The translations under genes were made by a program, and so were the position numbers. The notes under the pieces were generated by a model, which did no database searches, was not told the DNA's origin, and saw nothing but the letters and a program-made list of their open reading frames with translations. Of a stretch of 64,000 bases of DNA, positions 1 through 9,310 are shown one piece after another. This DNA is from JAZQQB01 sp045628865 (GTDB lineage Bacteria; Bacillota; Clostridia; Lachnospirales; Lachnospiraceae), in the NCBI GenBank assembly GCA_045628865.1, contig JAZQQB010000071.1, forward strand, positions 1 through 64,000, written 5' to 3'. Position 1 is the stretch's first letter. Every line of letters begins with the position of its first letter.

Positions 1-1
1 C

Positions 2-1654
2 ATTACCTTTACAGAAGAGGGAAGAATTGCAAAGTATGCTAGGTGGAGAGGCGGCTGGGATGGATATACGAGACCAGCACTCTGTACAATGGGTGTGGGA
101 TGTAATGGCGTATTGTATCCACCACATTCTGTAGATGAACGAATCTTTGATGTGAAGGCAATCAAAGAAGATTGTATATCTGCGGACGATATTTGGTTGA
201 AGGCAATGGGCATTCTGAAAGGAACAAAGACTGTTATCTGTAATGAAGGATCTCTTGTGTATTTCCCAGTACTTCATAGTCAGAAGACAGCACTTTATAA
301 AGAAAATGCAGATGAGAATAGAAATGATGTAGCATTTGCTAATATTCTGAAACGTTACCCAGCAATAGAAGAAAAGCTATATCAGAGTTATTTAGAGTGC
401 AATGGGGAAAGACAGCCAAGAATTATTGTAGTCCACCCAGGAAAGCAGCATTCCTTACGTCTAGCAGAGGCACTAGAGGAACAAGGCTTATTAACTGCAT
501 ATATAACAACTATGTACAATAAAAAGGGGACTATCACATATGGATTAAGCCATTTTCTTCGCGGAAAGAATAAGAAGAAGGCAAGTGGACGAAAGAGTGA
601 TGGAATACCTTCAGAAAAGGTCATTGTACGAGCAGAATTTACTGGACTTATGGGAAGATTTTTAGATCGAATCTTTCCATCAAAGAAGGTCTATAATTTT
701 TGGAATGATCATTTGAATCGAGTGTTTGCAAGAAAAACTGCTAAATATATCTTACATCAAAGAGTTGATGCAGTGATTGCGTATGATAATGATTCCGATT
801 TGTTATTTGAAATCCTTAAGAAAAAGAATCCGTCTATTATTAGAATCTTGGATGTTTCTATTGCTAATCGTTTGTATATGAAAGAGGTATACGAAAAAGA
901 TATCAAGGAGACTGGAGAAAAAGGATTATATACAGAACAATTTAATCTATGGGAAGAAAAAACACAGAAGAGATTGTTAAAGGAGATTCAATTAAGCCAG
1001 TACTTCTTGGTGGCATCGGAGATTGTAAAGAAGAGCTTATTGTTTTCGGGTGTAAAAGAAGAACAAATTAAGAAAGCAGCATATGGAGTTGATCTGAAAA
1101 CGTTCGAGTATAAAGAACATGAGAGCATCCATGAACCGTTACGATTGATTTATGTTGGTGGAGTCTATTACAGAAAAGGAATGCATCATTTACTCAAGGT
1201 GGTTCGTGAAATGGGTGATGCTGTACAGTTGCAGCTTGCCGGTGGTTATCATGAGGATTTCTATCGAGAATATGGTAAAGATTCTAATATTGAGTTTCTT
1301 GGATTTGTTACACATGACGAATTAGCCAAGAAGTATCAGGAGTCAGATGTATTTGTATTTCCAACGCTTGGTGAGGGATTTGGTATGGTAGTTCTTGAAG
1401 CCATGAGCTGTGGTTTACCTATTATTATTACAGATCATGCTGGAGGAAATGATGCAATTACTCATGGTATTGATGGATTTGAACTCGAAGCGGGAAATGA
1501 TGAACAGTTGAAGCAATATATTCAATGGTTCATCGAACATCCAGAGCAGTATAGAGAAATGAGTAGAAATGCGTATCAAAAAGTACAGGGCTACACATGG
1601 GAAGCTTATTATGCCAATGCAGTACAGGCAATATATGATATTGTGGGGAAATAA
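2..1654 (+). CDS. Two-domain glycosyltransferase (GT-A-like end + GT4); 5' end outside window
   Basis: The frame is open from base 2 without a start codon, so the gene begins left of the window; the ATG at 89 lies inside the first domain and is not the start. The first ~130 visible residues resemble the end of a GT-A-type transferase (YARWRGGW, GVLYPP, ADDIWLKAM). From about residue 140 a GT4 GT-B domain follows: VHPGKQHSLRL in its first half and PTLGEGFGMVVLEAMSCG, carrying the E-x7-E sugar-nucleotide signature, near residues 455-470. Fusions of this kind usually add two sugars in succession to a lipid-linked glycan on the cytoplasmic face (family knowledge). It leads a tight array; the next gene starts 3 bp after its stop. 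Donor and acceptor sugars cannot be read from the sequence. Confidence 0.85.
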   Translation: MTFTEEGRIAKYARWRGGWDGYTRPALCTMGVGCNGVLYPPHSVDERIFDVKAIKEDCISADDIWLKAMGILKGTKTVICNEGSLVYFPVLHSQKTALYKENADENRNDVAFANILKRYPAIEEKLYQSYLECNGERQPRIIVVHPGKQHSLRLAEALEEQGLLTAYITTMYNKKGTITYGLSHFLRGKNKKKASGRKSDGIPSEKVIVRAEFTGLMGRFLDRIFPSKKVYNFWNDHLNRVFARKTAKYILHQRVDAVIAYDNDSDLLFEILKKKNPSIIRILDVSIANRLYMKEVYEKDIKETGEKGLYTEQFNLWEEKTQKRLLKEIQLSQYFLVASEIVKKSLLFSGVKEEQIKKAAYGVDLKTFEYKEHESIHEPLRLIYVGGVYYRKGMHHLLKVVREMGDAVQLQLAGGYHEDFYREYGKDSNIEFLGFVTHDELAKKYQESDVFVFPTLGEGFGMVVLEAMSCGLPIIITDHAGGNDAITHGIDGFELEAGNDEQLKQYIQWFIEHPEQYREMSRNAYQKVQGYTWEAYYANAVQAIYDIVGK

Positions 1655-1657
1655 AGT

Positions 1658-2380
1658 ATGGTGTTGATCATAACAGGAACCATATCACCAATGGTACAGG
1701 ACTCTGAAGTGGTGGTTAGAGATTGTAAAGAACGATTAAAACAATATAAGGATTGCATTTATTTCTTTTTAGAATCAGGAGCTTTTAGGAAGATTATCAT
1801 TGGAGAGAATAGTAACTATCCACAAGACGAATTGGAAGAAGTGTTTCATAAAGCCAAAGAAAGAAATGTAGAGCTTGAATACTTGACATTTCAGGGTGAT
1901 AGTGATGCTACTAGAAAACATGGCAAGGGTTACGGTGAAGGTGAAATCATGAAGTATATCTTTCAAAATAGTAAACTGCTTGCAGGCGAAACAAGCTTTA
2001 TGAAAATTACGGGCAGATTAAAACTTGATCAGGCTTGTAAGCTCGTAAAGAAATGCAAGGAAGGAAGAACATACTTTAATATTCCAAAGCCTGACTTGAG
2101 AGATTGGTATGATACAAGACTGTATGTAATGCCTGTAAAGATTTTTCAAGCCTATTTTATAGACGCATATAAAAGGGTTGAGGATTCTGAAAAGAGATAT
2201 TTAGAAGTGGTATATACGGATGTTCTTGAGGAACATAAAATTAAGGTAAATAATTTTCCAAGATTTCCTAGGGTAGTGGGTGTATCCGGTTCAACAGGGG
2301 CAGCTTATGTATATTCAGAATGGAAATGTAAAATTAAGGATGTATTGAGTATTGTGCAATATTATAAAATAAGACAATAG
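1658..2380 (+). CDS. Hypothetical protein of glycan locus, possibly GT-A-like transferase
   Basis: This is a 240-residue soluble protein with no signal peptide or membrane segment. I do not recognise the family with confidence. It opens with a hydrophobic strand (VLIITGTISP), has a GKGYGEGEIMKYIF block near residues 88-101 and a FMKITGRLKL block near 112-121. Such blocks occur in small hypothetical proteins of LPS and capsule clusters that may be nucleotide-sugar enzymes. The ATG at 1658 has GGGGAA about 8 bp upstream, inside the end of the preceding gene, and the 3 bp gap implies co-translation with it. The neighbours (glycosyltransferase before, radical SAM after) suggest a glycan role, but that is inference from context only. 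Confidence 0.7.
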   Translation: MVLIITGTISPMVQDSEVVVRDCKERLKQYKDCIYFFLESGAFRKIIIGENSNYPQDELEEVFHKAKERNVELEYLTFQGDSDATRKHGKGYGEGEIMKYIFQNSKLLAGETSFMKITGRLKLDQACKLVKKCKEGRTYFNIPKPDLRDWYDTRLYVMPVKIFQAYFIDAYKRVEDSEKRYLEVVYTDVLEEHKIKVNNFPRFPRVVGVSGSTGAAYVYSEWKCKIKDVLSIVQYYKIRQ

Positions 2381-2389
2381 GGGTAAAAA

Positions 2390-3202
2390 ATGGGTATTAT
2401 TAAAAAAGTATGGAAAAATACAGAAAATGATAGGTATGTAAGAAAATTATATAAGGAGGATAGAATTGAAATACAAGAAATAGAAATAGAGACTGTTAAT
2501 AGGTGTAATGGGATTTGTCCGTTTTGTCCGGTTAATGTAAATGAGCCACAACGTGAATATGCGAAGATGACAGAAGAATTGTTTCATAAAATAATAGATG
2601 AATTATCAGAAATGAACTATTCAGGAAAACTTTCTTTATATTCAAATAATGAGCCATTTTTAGATTCTAGAATTATTGATTTTCATGAGTATGCAAGAAT
2701 GAAAGTGCCTAATGCATATATAAGTTTGTTTACAAATGGATCATTTTTAACTGTAGACAAATTTAAAAAAATAATTCCTTTCTTGGATCATATGACAATT
2801 GATAATTATAATGATTCCAAAGTTGTAAATGACGGACTACAGGATGTTTTTGAATTAATTGAAAGTAGTGAGGAGTATAAACAAAAGGTAAAATTTGATA
2901 TTAGGTTACAAAATGAAGTACGGTTCTCAAGGGGAGGGCAAGCGCCAAATAAGAAAAAAGCTGATAAAGTATTTCAGATTTGCCTTTTACCATTTAGACA
3001 GTTTGTGATTAGACCAACAGGTGAAGTGAGCTTGTGCTGTAATGATGCACTTGGAAAGTATACAATGGGAAATGTAAATGAACATTCTATACGAGAAATA
3101 TGGAAATCTGAGAAGTATGAAAATGTCAGAATTCAAATGAAAAAATACAGAAGAAAAAAAATGATGTTATGTGAAAATTGTGATACGAGAACAGCACCTT
3201 AG
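2390..3202 (+). CDS. Radical SAM/SPASM domain protein
   Basis: The 270-residue protein has the radical SAM cluster motif CNGICPFC (C-x3-C-x2-C) near residues 39-46, which binds the [4Fe-4S] cluster that cleaves S-adenosylmethionine. Near residues 196-268 there is a Cys-rich SPASM-type tail: CLLPF, then EVSLCCND, then MLCENCDTR, which would hold an auxiliary cluster. The start at 2390 follows GGGG by 7 bp and lies 9 bp after the previous gene. Relatives modify peptides, or occur in LPS/capsule clusters with unknown sugar or lipid substrates. No precursor-peptide gene is visible next to it, so a glycan-modifying role is more likely here; the substrate is unknown. Confidence 0.85.
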   Translation: MGIIKKVWKNTENDRYVRKLYKEDRIEIQEIEIETVNRCNGICPFCPVNVNEPQREYAKMTEELFHKIIDELSEMNYSGKLSLYSNNEPFLDSRIIDFHEYARMKVPNAYISLFTNGSFLTVDKFKKIIPFLDHMTIDNYNDSKVVNDGLQDVFELIESSEEYKQKVKFDIRLQNEVRFSRGGQAPNKKKADKVFQICLLPFRQFVIRPTGEVSLCCNDALGKYTMGNVNEHSIREIWKSEKYENVRIQMKKYRRKKMMLCENCDTRTAP

Positions 3203-3241
3203 ATAAGGTAAACTGCTTTATTCAATATTATAGGGGGAATC

Positions 3242-4237
3242 ATGGAAGAGAAGTGTTGGTTGAAGTATGAAAATAAGTGGAAGTTTCGAAATTTTTATTT
3301 CAAAAAGATATTAAGAAATCATTTTTTTGTAAAATATTTACATAAAGAACCTGTAATGCCAAGATATGCTCATAAGTACGTCTATAGAACGGAAAAAACA
3401 AATCAATGGATAATCAATAAGATTAATAGTGGAGATCCTTTTTTTGTAACTCGTTATGGTGGTACAGAAATGGCAATAATGACAAGAATATTAAAAAGAA
3501 AACTTGTTGGGCTATCAAATCAAGAAGAAAAAAAATTACAGGATTGGATAGAGAGAGCAGAAATTGTATCAGGATTATTTCCTTCAACAGTTGATTTTGC
3601 AGAACAGTTTACAGAAGAAATGAAAGAGGCGTCAAAAGAAATTGATTTGTTAGGAATGTGGCATCTTGAAATGGAAGATTATGTGATAGAGAAGTATGCT
3701 AAACAGGCGGAGTTAACACATTTATTGAGGCTTGAACCTTGGTTTGCGAAGAATCCATGGTCAGCAAGTTTGGAAGGGAAAAGGGTATTGGTAATTCATC
3801 CATTTGAAGAAACGATACTTGAACAATATAAAAAAAGGGTAAAGATCTTTCCTACAAAGAATGTTTTGCCAGAATTTGATCTGATTACAATGAAAGCAGT
3901 TCAGAGTTCAGGTGGAGAGAAAGACGAGCGTTTTAATAGTTGGTTTGAAGCGTTAGAATTTATGTATCAGGAAGCCATAAAAAAGGAGTTTGATATTGCT
4001 ATATTAGGATGTGGAGCATATGGTTTACCATTAGGTGCAAAATTGAAGAAGGCTGGCAAACAAGTAATACATTTAGGCGGGGCAACACAGTTGCTGTTTG
4101 GAATACGGGGAAGCAGATGGGATCATGATTATCCATCTAAAATTAATCAATATTTTAATGAATATTGGGTATATCCTTCGGAGGCAGAAAAACCCAAGAA
4201 TGCTAAAGGAATTGAAAATGCTTGCTATTGGAAATAG
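3242..4237 (+). CDS. GT-D-fold (DUF1792-like) glycosyltransferase
   Basis: The 331-residue protein carries features of the DUF1792/GT-D family: VTRYGGTEMAIM near residue 70, and near the C-terminus ILGCGAYGLPLGAKLKKAGK followed by VIHLGGATQLLFGIRGSRW. GT-D enzymes, first described for a streptococcal adhesin glucosyltransferase, transfer hexose from UDP-sugar in the cytoplasm (family knowledge). A middle segment (WSASLEGKRVLVIHPFEET) matches the Rossmann-like core. GGGGGAA lies 3-9 bp upstream of the ATG. The gene sits between the radical SAM protein and a flippase, so it probably builds the repeat unit. Assignment rests on motif resemblance. Confidence 0.75.
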   Translation: MEEKCWLKYENKWKFRNFYFKKILRNHFFVKYLHKEPVMPRYAHKYVYRTEKTNQWIINKINSGDPFFVTRYGGTEMAIMTRILKRKLVGLSNQEEKKLQDWIERAEIVSGLFPSTVDFAEQFTEEMKEASKEIDLLGMWHLEMEDYVIEKYAKQAELTHLLRLEPWFAKNPWSASLEGKRVLVIHPFEETILEQYKKRVKIFPTKNVLPEFDLITMKAVQSSGGEKDERFNSWFEALEFMYQEAIKKEFDIAILGCGAYGLPLGAKLKKAGKQVIHLGGATQLLFGIRGSRWDHDYPSKINQYFNEYWVYPSEAEKPKNAKGIENACYWK

Positions 4238-4263
4238 CAGTTAGGAATAAGTAAAGGAACAAA

Positions 4264-5790
4264 ATGCTTAGTAAGAAATTAGTAGTTAAGAACAGTTTAA
4301 TAAGTATGCTTACCCAATTTATTTCTATGATTTTGGGATTTATAACAAGTAGAGTATTTCTTCACTACTTGGGACTTGAAATAAGAGGTGTAAATAGTGT
4401 TGTTGGTGAGACATTAAGTTTTTTATCAATGGCAGAACTAGGAATTGGAAGTGCTATAACGTATCGTCTATATAAACCTTTAGTGGAAGATGATCAAGAT
4501 ACAGTAAAGAGTCTTATGAAGGTGTATCAAACAGCCTATAGAATTATTGCGATAGCAGTATTACTAATAGGATTAGTAATGATGGTGTTTCTACGTTTGA
4601 TTATAAAAGATCAAACTATGGATTTTTCATTTATTCGAATTGTTTATTTGATTCAATTGGTGACTTCAGCGTCCACATACTGTTTTGCGTATAAGAGATC
4701 ATTGATATACACAAATCAGAAGCAATATATATGCAAAGTAGTAGATTTGAGTACAAATGTTATATTTTCTATATTAAGAATTTGGGTGATGATACAATAT
4801 AGAAATTACATTGCATATTTAGTATTGCAGTTATTACAGTCAGTGATTTCTAATGTGATCATTTCAGGATACTGTAATAGATTGTATCCATATATGAAGG
4901 ATAAGAATGTGAAACCATTTGAAGATGTGAGAAGTATATTTAAGGATACGAAAAATATACTATTTGGGAAAATGGCTGCATATATTTGGAGTTCAACGGA
5001 TAATATTGTAGTAACCGCTTTCAAAGGGCTTGTATCGGCAGGTGGTTTGACAACGTACAAATTTGTTGTGAATGCTGTAAGAAATATTCTTCATAGTGTT
5101 ACAGAACCAATGACTGCGACAATTGGTAATTTTTTGCAAGTAAAAGATAAAAATGACTGCTATAAGATGCTAAAAACATATATTTTTTTTCGTTATGCAA
5201 TGGTAAATATAACAGCAACAGGATTAATTGTCTGTTTAGATTCATTTGTAGGTTTGTTTTATGGAGATGAGTATATTCTAAATCTTATCATTAGCATATT
5301 ATTAGTAGCAGACATTTTTATTGGGGTAATATATGGACCTATGGCTGAGATGATTAATTTGTTGGGGTATTTTTCACAGGATAAAATAATTAATTTCGTG
5401 GGTGCTTTTGTGAATTTAGGGACATCAATAATATTAGTTCAATTAGTTGGAATGAAGGGTGTTTTAATTGGGACCGTTATTTCGCAAGTTGTATTTTTGA
5501 TCGGAAAGACTGTTTTGATAGCCCAAAAGTATTTTTATTCCAAAAAGTATTTAAGACTGTTTTTGATTCACTATGTTGAATATACATTAGTAACAGCATG
5601 TCAGGTATGGGGATTAATAAAACTATTTAGAATCATCTTTCCGGTTCAAGCTACAGTTTTGATTTTTTTAACGATGGCATGTAGCTCAGTTGTTATTGCA
5701 TTATTAGTTATGTATATATTATGGGGAAAAACTGAGGAATATCATTATATGATTAATCTCATTAAAAATACCATTAAAAATAAAAAGTAA
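4264..5790 (+). CDS. Wzx-type oligosaccharide flippase (first copy)
   Basis: The 508-residue polytopic protein has about 12-14 hydrophobic segments and the layout of the polysaccharide-transporter branch of the MOP superfamily. The N-terminus reads KNSLISMLTQFISMILGFIT, then RVFLHYLGLEIRGVNSVVG, typical of Wzx proteins in which a charged Gly-rich loop follows TM1. These proteins move undecaprenyl-diphosphate-linked repeat units to the outer face of the membrane. AAAGGAA lies 4-10 bp upstream of the ATG at 4264. A second flippase of the same superfamily is encoded at 8087, and an ABC-type candidate at 52438, so more than one lipid-linked glycan may be exported. Confidence 0.88.
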   Translation: MLSKKLVVKNSLISMLTQFISMILGFITSRVFLHYLGLEIRGVNSVVGETLSFLSMAELGIGSAITYRLYKPLVEDDQDTVKSLMKVYQTAYRIIAIAVLLIGLVMMVFLRLIIKDQTMDFSFIRIVYLIQLVTSASTYCFAYKRSLIYTNQKQYICKVVDLSTNVIFSILRIWVMIQYRNYIAYLVLQLLQSVISNVIISGYCNRLYPYMKDKNVKPFEDVRSIFKDTKNILFGKMAAYIWSSTDNIVVTAFKGLVSAGGLTTYKFVVNAVRNILHSVTEPMTATIGNFLQVKDKNDCYKMLKTYIFFRYAMVNITATGLIVCLDSFVGLFYGDEYILNLIISILLVADIFIGVIYGPMAEMINLLGYFSQDKIINFVGAFVNLGTSIILVQLVGMKGVLIGTVISQVVFLIGKTVLIAQKYFYSKKYLRLFLIHYVEYTLVTACQVWGLIKLFRIIFPVQATVLIFLTMACSSVVIALLVMYILWGKTEEYHYMINLIKNTIKNKK

Positions 5791-5798
5791 ACTATTGT

Positions 5799-8027
5799 AT
5801 GATTGAGAGCCTAGATAAAATGAAGAGAATAAAACAAAGATTATATGATAAAAAAAGTAGGGATAAGAGTCTATTATGTTATGTATTTATGTTTATGGTT
5901 TTTATTTTGGCACTAACCTATGCATTTAGAGGTTTTACATTAATAAAGGCTGATGATGGTTTTAATCAGTATTATCCAGTATATATTTATGTGGGAAAAT
6001 ATTTAAGAAATGTAATAAAATCCCTTTTACAGGGCGATTTTGTTCTAACCCAATTTGATTTCCAAATAGGGTTAGGCGAAGAAATAATACCAACATTAAA
6101 TTATTATGGATTTGGTAATCCAATTTACCTATTATCAATGTTGATTCCATGTAAAAATTCTGAATTAGGATATGCTATTATCATATATGTTCATTTGTTT
6201 TTGGCGGGCATTTCATATATAAAATACTGTAATTATAAAGGAATTAGTTGTAGTGCAGTATTATCAAGTGTTTTTGTTTATTTATTTAGTGGTTATACAT
6301 TGACATATGGATTTTGGTATCCACCATATTTGATGATATTGATTACAATTCCATTAATGTGTTTGGGAATAGAAAAAACGGTAGAACAAAAAAATATAAA
6401 TAAATGTCTTATAGCTGCTTTTGTGTTGCAGGGATTAAATGGTTTCTATCACTTATACATGCTGATTATTTTTGGAATCATTTATTCAATAATAGTATGT
6501 GTAAATAGAAAAAAAATAAATAAGGCTAGTTTTAAGAACCTTTGTAGAATTGCGAGTCAAGTTTTAATTGGAATTATGATATCAGGAGTTATACTGATTC
6601 CGTCAGTAATAGGTTATTTTTATTCATCAAGAACACTCCGAGAAGGAAATATGTCGCTTGAAAAAATGTTTAACATTCAAGTGCAATTATTTTCAAAAAT
6701 GTTTATGCACTTTAGTTTTCCATCAGGCTATGATGTGGACTGTATAGAATTACAGTGCCCATTGTTTGTCTTTATTATTGTATTGATGGCATGGAGAAAG
6801 CAAAAACATAATGAAATAAAAAAACTTGGAATTACAGGACTTATCATGTATTTGTTATGTGTTTATTCAAGTTATATTTTGCAAGGGTTTCCTGATATTT
6901 TATACTATAACAGATGGATTTCATTTTTCTATTTTATAATCGCAATACTATTCGCAATATCATTGGATGAGATAGAAAAAATTAATGTTAAAGAAATAGG
7001 AATCATTTTAGCGATTACAATATTTTATATAGGATTTTATATTACAAAAAATCGAGGTCTAATATTATATTACAGAAAAGGCTATGTATGGATATTTACT
7101 TTAATTATTGTAGGAATTATTGGGTGGCTTTTGGCTAAAATGATAAAAAGTGATTATTCGAAATATGTTATAGGTTTTGCAACTAATTTGTGCGTTATCT
7201 TTATGATTGTATTTGTAATTACAATTGCTGATGGAAAGTGGTACTATAAATGTGGTGGAAACGCTTGGCGGGCGATTGGATCGAATAAAACACAGGTATA
7301 TCAATTGGAAACAAACAAATTTGAACGCTTGGATTTGTTGGGGGATTGCTTGAATCAATCAACAATACAAGGATTTTATGGGATTTCAGAGTATTATAGT
7401 ATTATTAATGCAAATAAAATTAGATTTTTTCAAGAATATGGTTTGTTAGATGGTGAACAAGCATTTATATTGCGAACATTGAAACAAAAAGATAACTTGG
7501 AAGATTTGTTGTGTGTAAGGATATATGAAAGAGAAGATGAGCCTTTAGAGATAGAGATTAATCAAGATTGTTTTCCCCTAGGTGTTACATTTAGCAGATA
7601 TATGACTCAAAAGGATGCAGAATTATTATCTGCAGAACAGAAGATAGAACATTCTTTAGAGTATATTATATTAGATACGGATGAAACTAATTTGTTATCA
7701 AAAGATGGGATTGATTGTGAGAGACAGTATATGCAAAATGTTGATATAAGAAAAAATACTGTTTCGGGCAACGTTCGTTTGAATGAGGATAGTATGTTGT
7801 TTATTGCGATACCTAACTCAAAGGGATGGAGTGCATATATTGATGGAAAGAAAACAACAATATATAATGCTGATTATGGGTTTATGGCGATTAAAGTAAA
7901 TAAGGGGGAAAGTGAGATTAGATTGGTATATCATACTCCTGGGGTGTATTTTGGAATGTTTATGACAGTGGTTGGAATTATTATTTTCATTCGTATCAAT
8001 AAAAAGGGTTTGATGGTTTTAAAATAA
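5799..8027 (+). CDS. YfhO-family integral membrane protein
   Basis: The protein is 742 residues long. A basic N-terminus precedes about 12 membrane segments. The first loop contains KADDGFNQYYPVYIYVGKYL near residues 50-69, the acidic loop expected of YfhO/GT-C proteins. The C-terminal ~200 residues form an extracytoplasmic beta-rich domain ending in the family-typical phrase GWSAYIDGKKT and a last TM with a basic tail. YfhO proteins are linked to sugar addition to wall or lipid polymers using polyprenyl-phosphate sugars outside the membrane. No good ribosome site precedes the ATG at 5799; the internal ATG at 5820, with GAGAG 11 bp upstream, is a possible alternative start. Confidence 0.85.
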   Translation: MIESLDKMKRIKQRLYDKKSRDKSLLCYVFMFMVFILALTYAFRGFTLIKADDGFNQYYPVYIYVGKYLRNVIKSLLQGDFVLTQFDFQIGLGEEIIPTLNYYGFGNPIYLLSMLIPCKNSELGYAIIIYVHLFLAGISYIKYCNYKGISCSAVLSSVFVYLFSGYTLTYGFWYPPYLMILITIPLMCLGIEKTVEQKNINKCLIAAFVLQGLNGFYHLYMLIIFGIIYSIIVCVNRKKINKASFKNLCRIASQVLIGIMISGVILIPSVIGYFYSSRTLREGNMSLEKMFNIQVQLFSKMFMHFSFPSGYDVDCIELQCPLFVFIIVLMAWRKQKHNEIKKLGITGLIMYLLCVYSSYILQGFPDILYYNRWISFFYFIIAILFAISLDEIEKINVKEIGIILAITIFYIGFYITKNRGLILYYRKGYVWIFTLIIVGIIGWLLAKMIKSDYSKYVIGFATNLCVIFMIVFVITIADGKWYYKCGGNAWRAIGSNKTQVYQLETNKFERLDLLGDCLNQSTIQGFYGISEYYSIINANKIRFFQEYGLLDGEQAFILRTLKQKDNLEDLLCVRIYEREDEPLEIEINQDCFPLGVTFSRYMTQKDAELLSAEQKIEHSLEYIILDTDETNLLSKDGIDCERQYMQNVDIRKNTVSGNVRLNEDSMLFIAIPNSKGWSAYIDGKKTTIYNADYGFMAIKVNKGESEIRLVYHTPGVYFGMFMTVVGIIIFIRINKKGLMVLK

Positions 8028-8036
8028 TTATTTTTA

Positions 8037-8063
8037 TTGAAAAGACTGAGAGCGTGATATAAT
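8037..8063 (+). promoter_or_regulatory. Internal promoter with extended -10
   Basis: TTGAAA (8037-8042) and a perfect TATAAT (8058-8063) are separated by 15 bp. The spacer is short, but a TG one base before the -10 box makes an extended -10 element that tolerates this. It lies in the widest gap (59 bp) of the first 17 kb and would start a transcript about 20 bases before the flippase gene at 8087. It shares GTGATAYAAT with the promoter at 45203-45231. Prediction from sequence only. Confidence 0.5.
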
Positions 8064-8086
8064 AAAAAAATTAGAAAGAGTTATAA

Positions 8087-9310
8087 ATGAAAAAGAACTA
8101 TTTTTTGGAAAGAAGTATTTTTGTATTATTCTGTATAATGATGATTAGTAATGTGATATCGTATTTGTTTCAAATTGTATTAGCAAGATTGTGTACGTCT
8201 ACGAATATATATGGTCTTTGTAATACATTACTATCAATATATTCAATTTTACTTGTACCAAGTTCTTGTATGATATTAGTTGTAACAAATATTGTTGCAA
8301 CTAATGGTGGGGGACAAGAAACAAAAAATACAATTGTAATGTTATGTTTAATATTTTTTTTTCTAGGTGGAATTTTATCATTTCCGATATTGAGATTATT
8401 ACAGTTAAATTCCTATTTGGAATATTACATGCTATTAATAGGTGCCTCATTTGCAATATATGGTTCATTATTTGTTGGTAAAATTCAGGGAAAGAAAGAT
8501 TTTATTGGTTTTGGAATACAAGGTTTGTTAAATGTGATTGTACGATTATTGATGTTAGTTTTACTGCTCTTGGGATCAGAGGGCACAATGATGTCACTTG
8601 CGATTGTAGTTGCAACAATAATTAGTCAACTATATTCTAAGCGTAGAAGTAAAGAGAAGATTTATTGGATTAATCCAGAACATAAGTTGATTGACATACC
8701 AATAATGAAGTTTTATTTGGGAATTCTGTTTTCTCAGTTGCTTGTATCATTGTTTATTAACGGCGATATTTTGTTGATAAGGGTGTATTTTGGAGAAAAA
8801 GAGTTGGGATTATATTCTGCAGCATCTGTTGTTGGGAAAATTGCAACATATGTGACCGGAGCAATAATTGCAGTATTATTTCCGATGACGGCAGAGAGTG
8901 TGAATGATATTAATAGAAGTAGGAGATTGTTAAAAAAAGCTTTATTATATTCGTTAATGGTATCAATAATGTTTTCATGTTTGATTTTTTCTATTGGAAT
9001 TAAGTTGATTACTATATGTATGGGTGATAAATATTATGTATCAAATAAATATTTAGTTGCAGTAATGATTTTTGTAATCCCATTTTCATTATTAAATATC
9101 CAAATTAATTTTATAAATGCACTTGGAGAGGCAAGAGTTGTTATATATACGTTAATGGGATGTTGTTTAAGTATGATTTTGGGAAGTTATTTTTTTCATT
9201 CTTCAATTTTACAAATAATGATAATGGCTGGTTTAGTCTTATTTGTTACATTTGTTATAGAGTATTTGTACTGTATAAATAAGTTACGAAAGGAGCTACT
9301 TTATGAATAA
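8087..9310 (+). CDS. Second Wzx-like flippase / polysaccharide biosynthesis membrane protein
   Basis: The 407-residue protein has about 12 hydrophobic helices and resembles MOP-superfamily polysaccharide transporters: a TM1 segment with SNVISYLFQIVLARL, and a later GLYSAASVVGKIATYVTGAI helix typical of this group. It is shorter than the flippase at 4264 and may move a different lipid-linked unit. Its frame crosses an intact T9 run (8354-8362), which is useful when judging the frameshifts further right. The ATG at 8087 follows AAAGAG. Its 3' end overlaps the next gene by 8 bp, so the two are translationally coupled. Confidence 0.8.
   Translation: MKKNYFLERSIFVLFCIMMISNVISYLFQIVLARLCTSTNIYGLCNTLLSIYSILLVPSSCMILVVTNIVATNGGGQETKNTIVMLCLIFFFLGGILSFPILRLLQLNSYLEYYMLLIGASFAIYGSLFVGKIQGKKDFIGFGIQGLLNVIVRLLMLVLLLLGSEGTMMSLAIVVATIISQLYSKRRSKEKIYWINPEHKLIDIPIMKFYLGILFSQLLVSLFINGDILLIRVYFGEKELGLYSAASVVGKIATYVTGAIIAVLFPMTAESVNDINRSRRLLKKALLYSLMVSIMFSCLIFSIGIKLITICMGDKYYVSNKYLVAVMIFVIPFSLLNIQINFINALGEARVVIYTLMGCCLSMILGSYFFHSSILQIMIMAGLVLFVTFVIEYLYCINKLRKELLYE

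Noticed and set aside
8354..8362. T9 run in the flippase gene as a possible phase-variation tract
   Set aside because: The gene is in frame through it and Phe-rich runs are expected in AT-rich membrane genes; used only as a control for the frameshifts at 20-22 kb.
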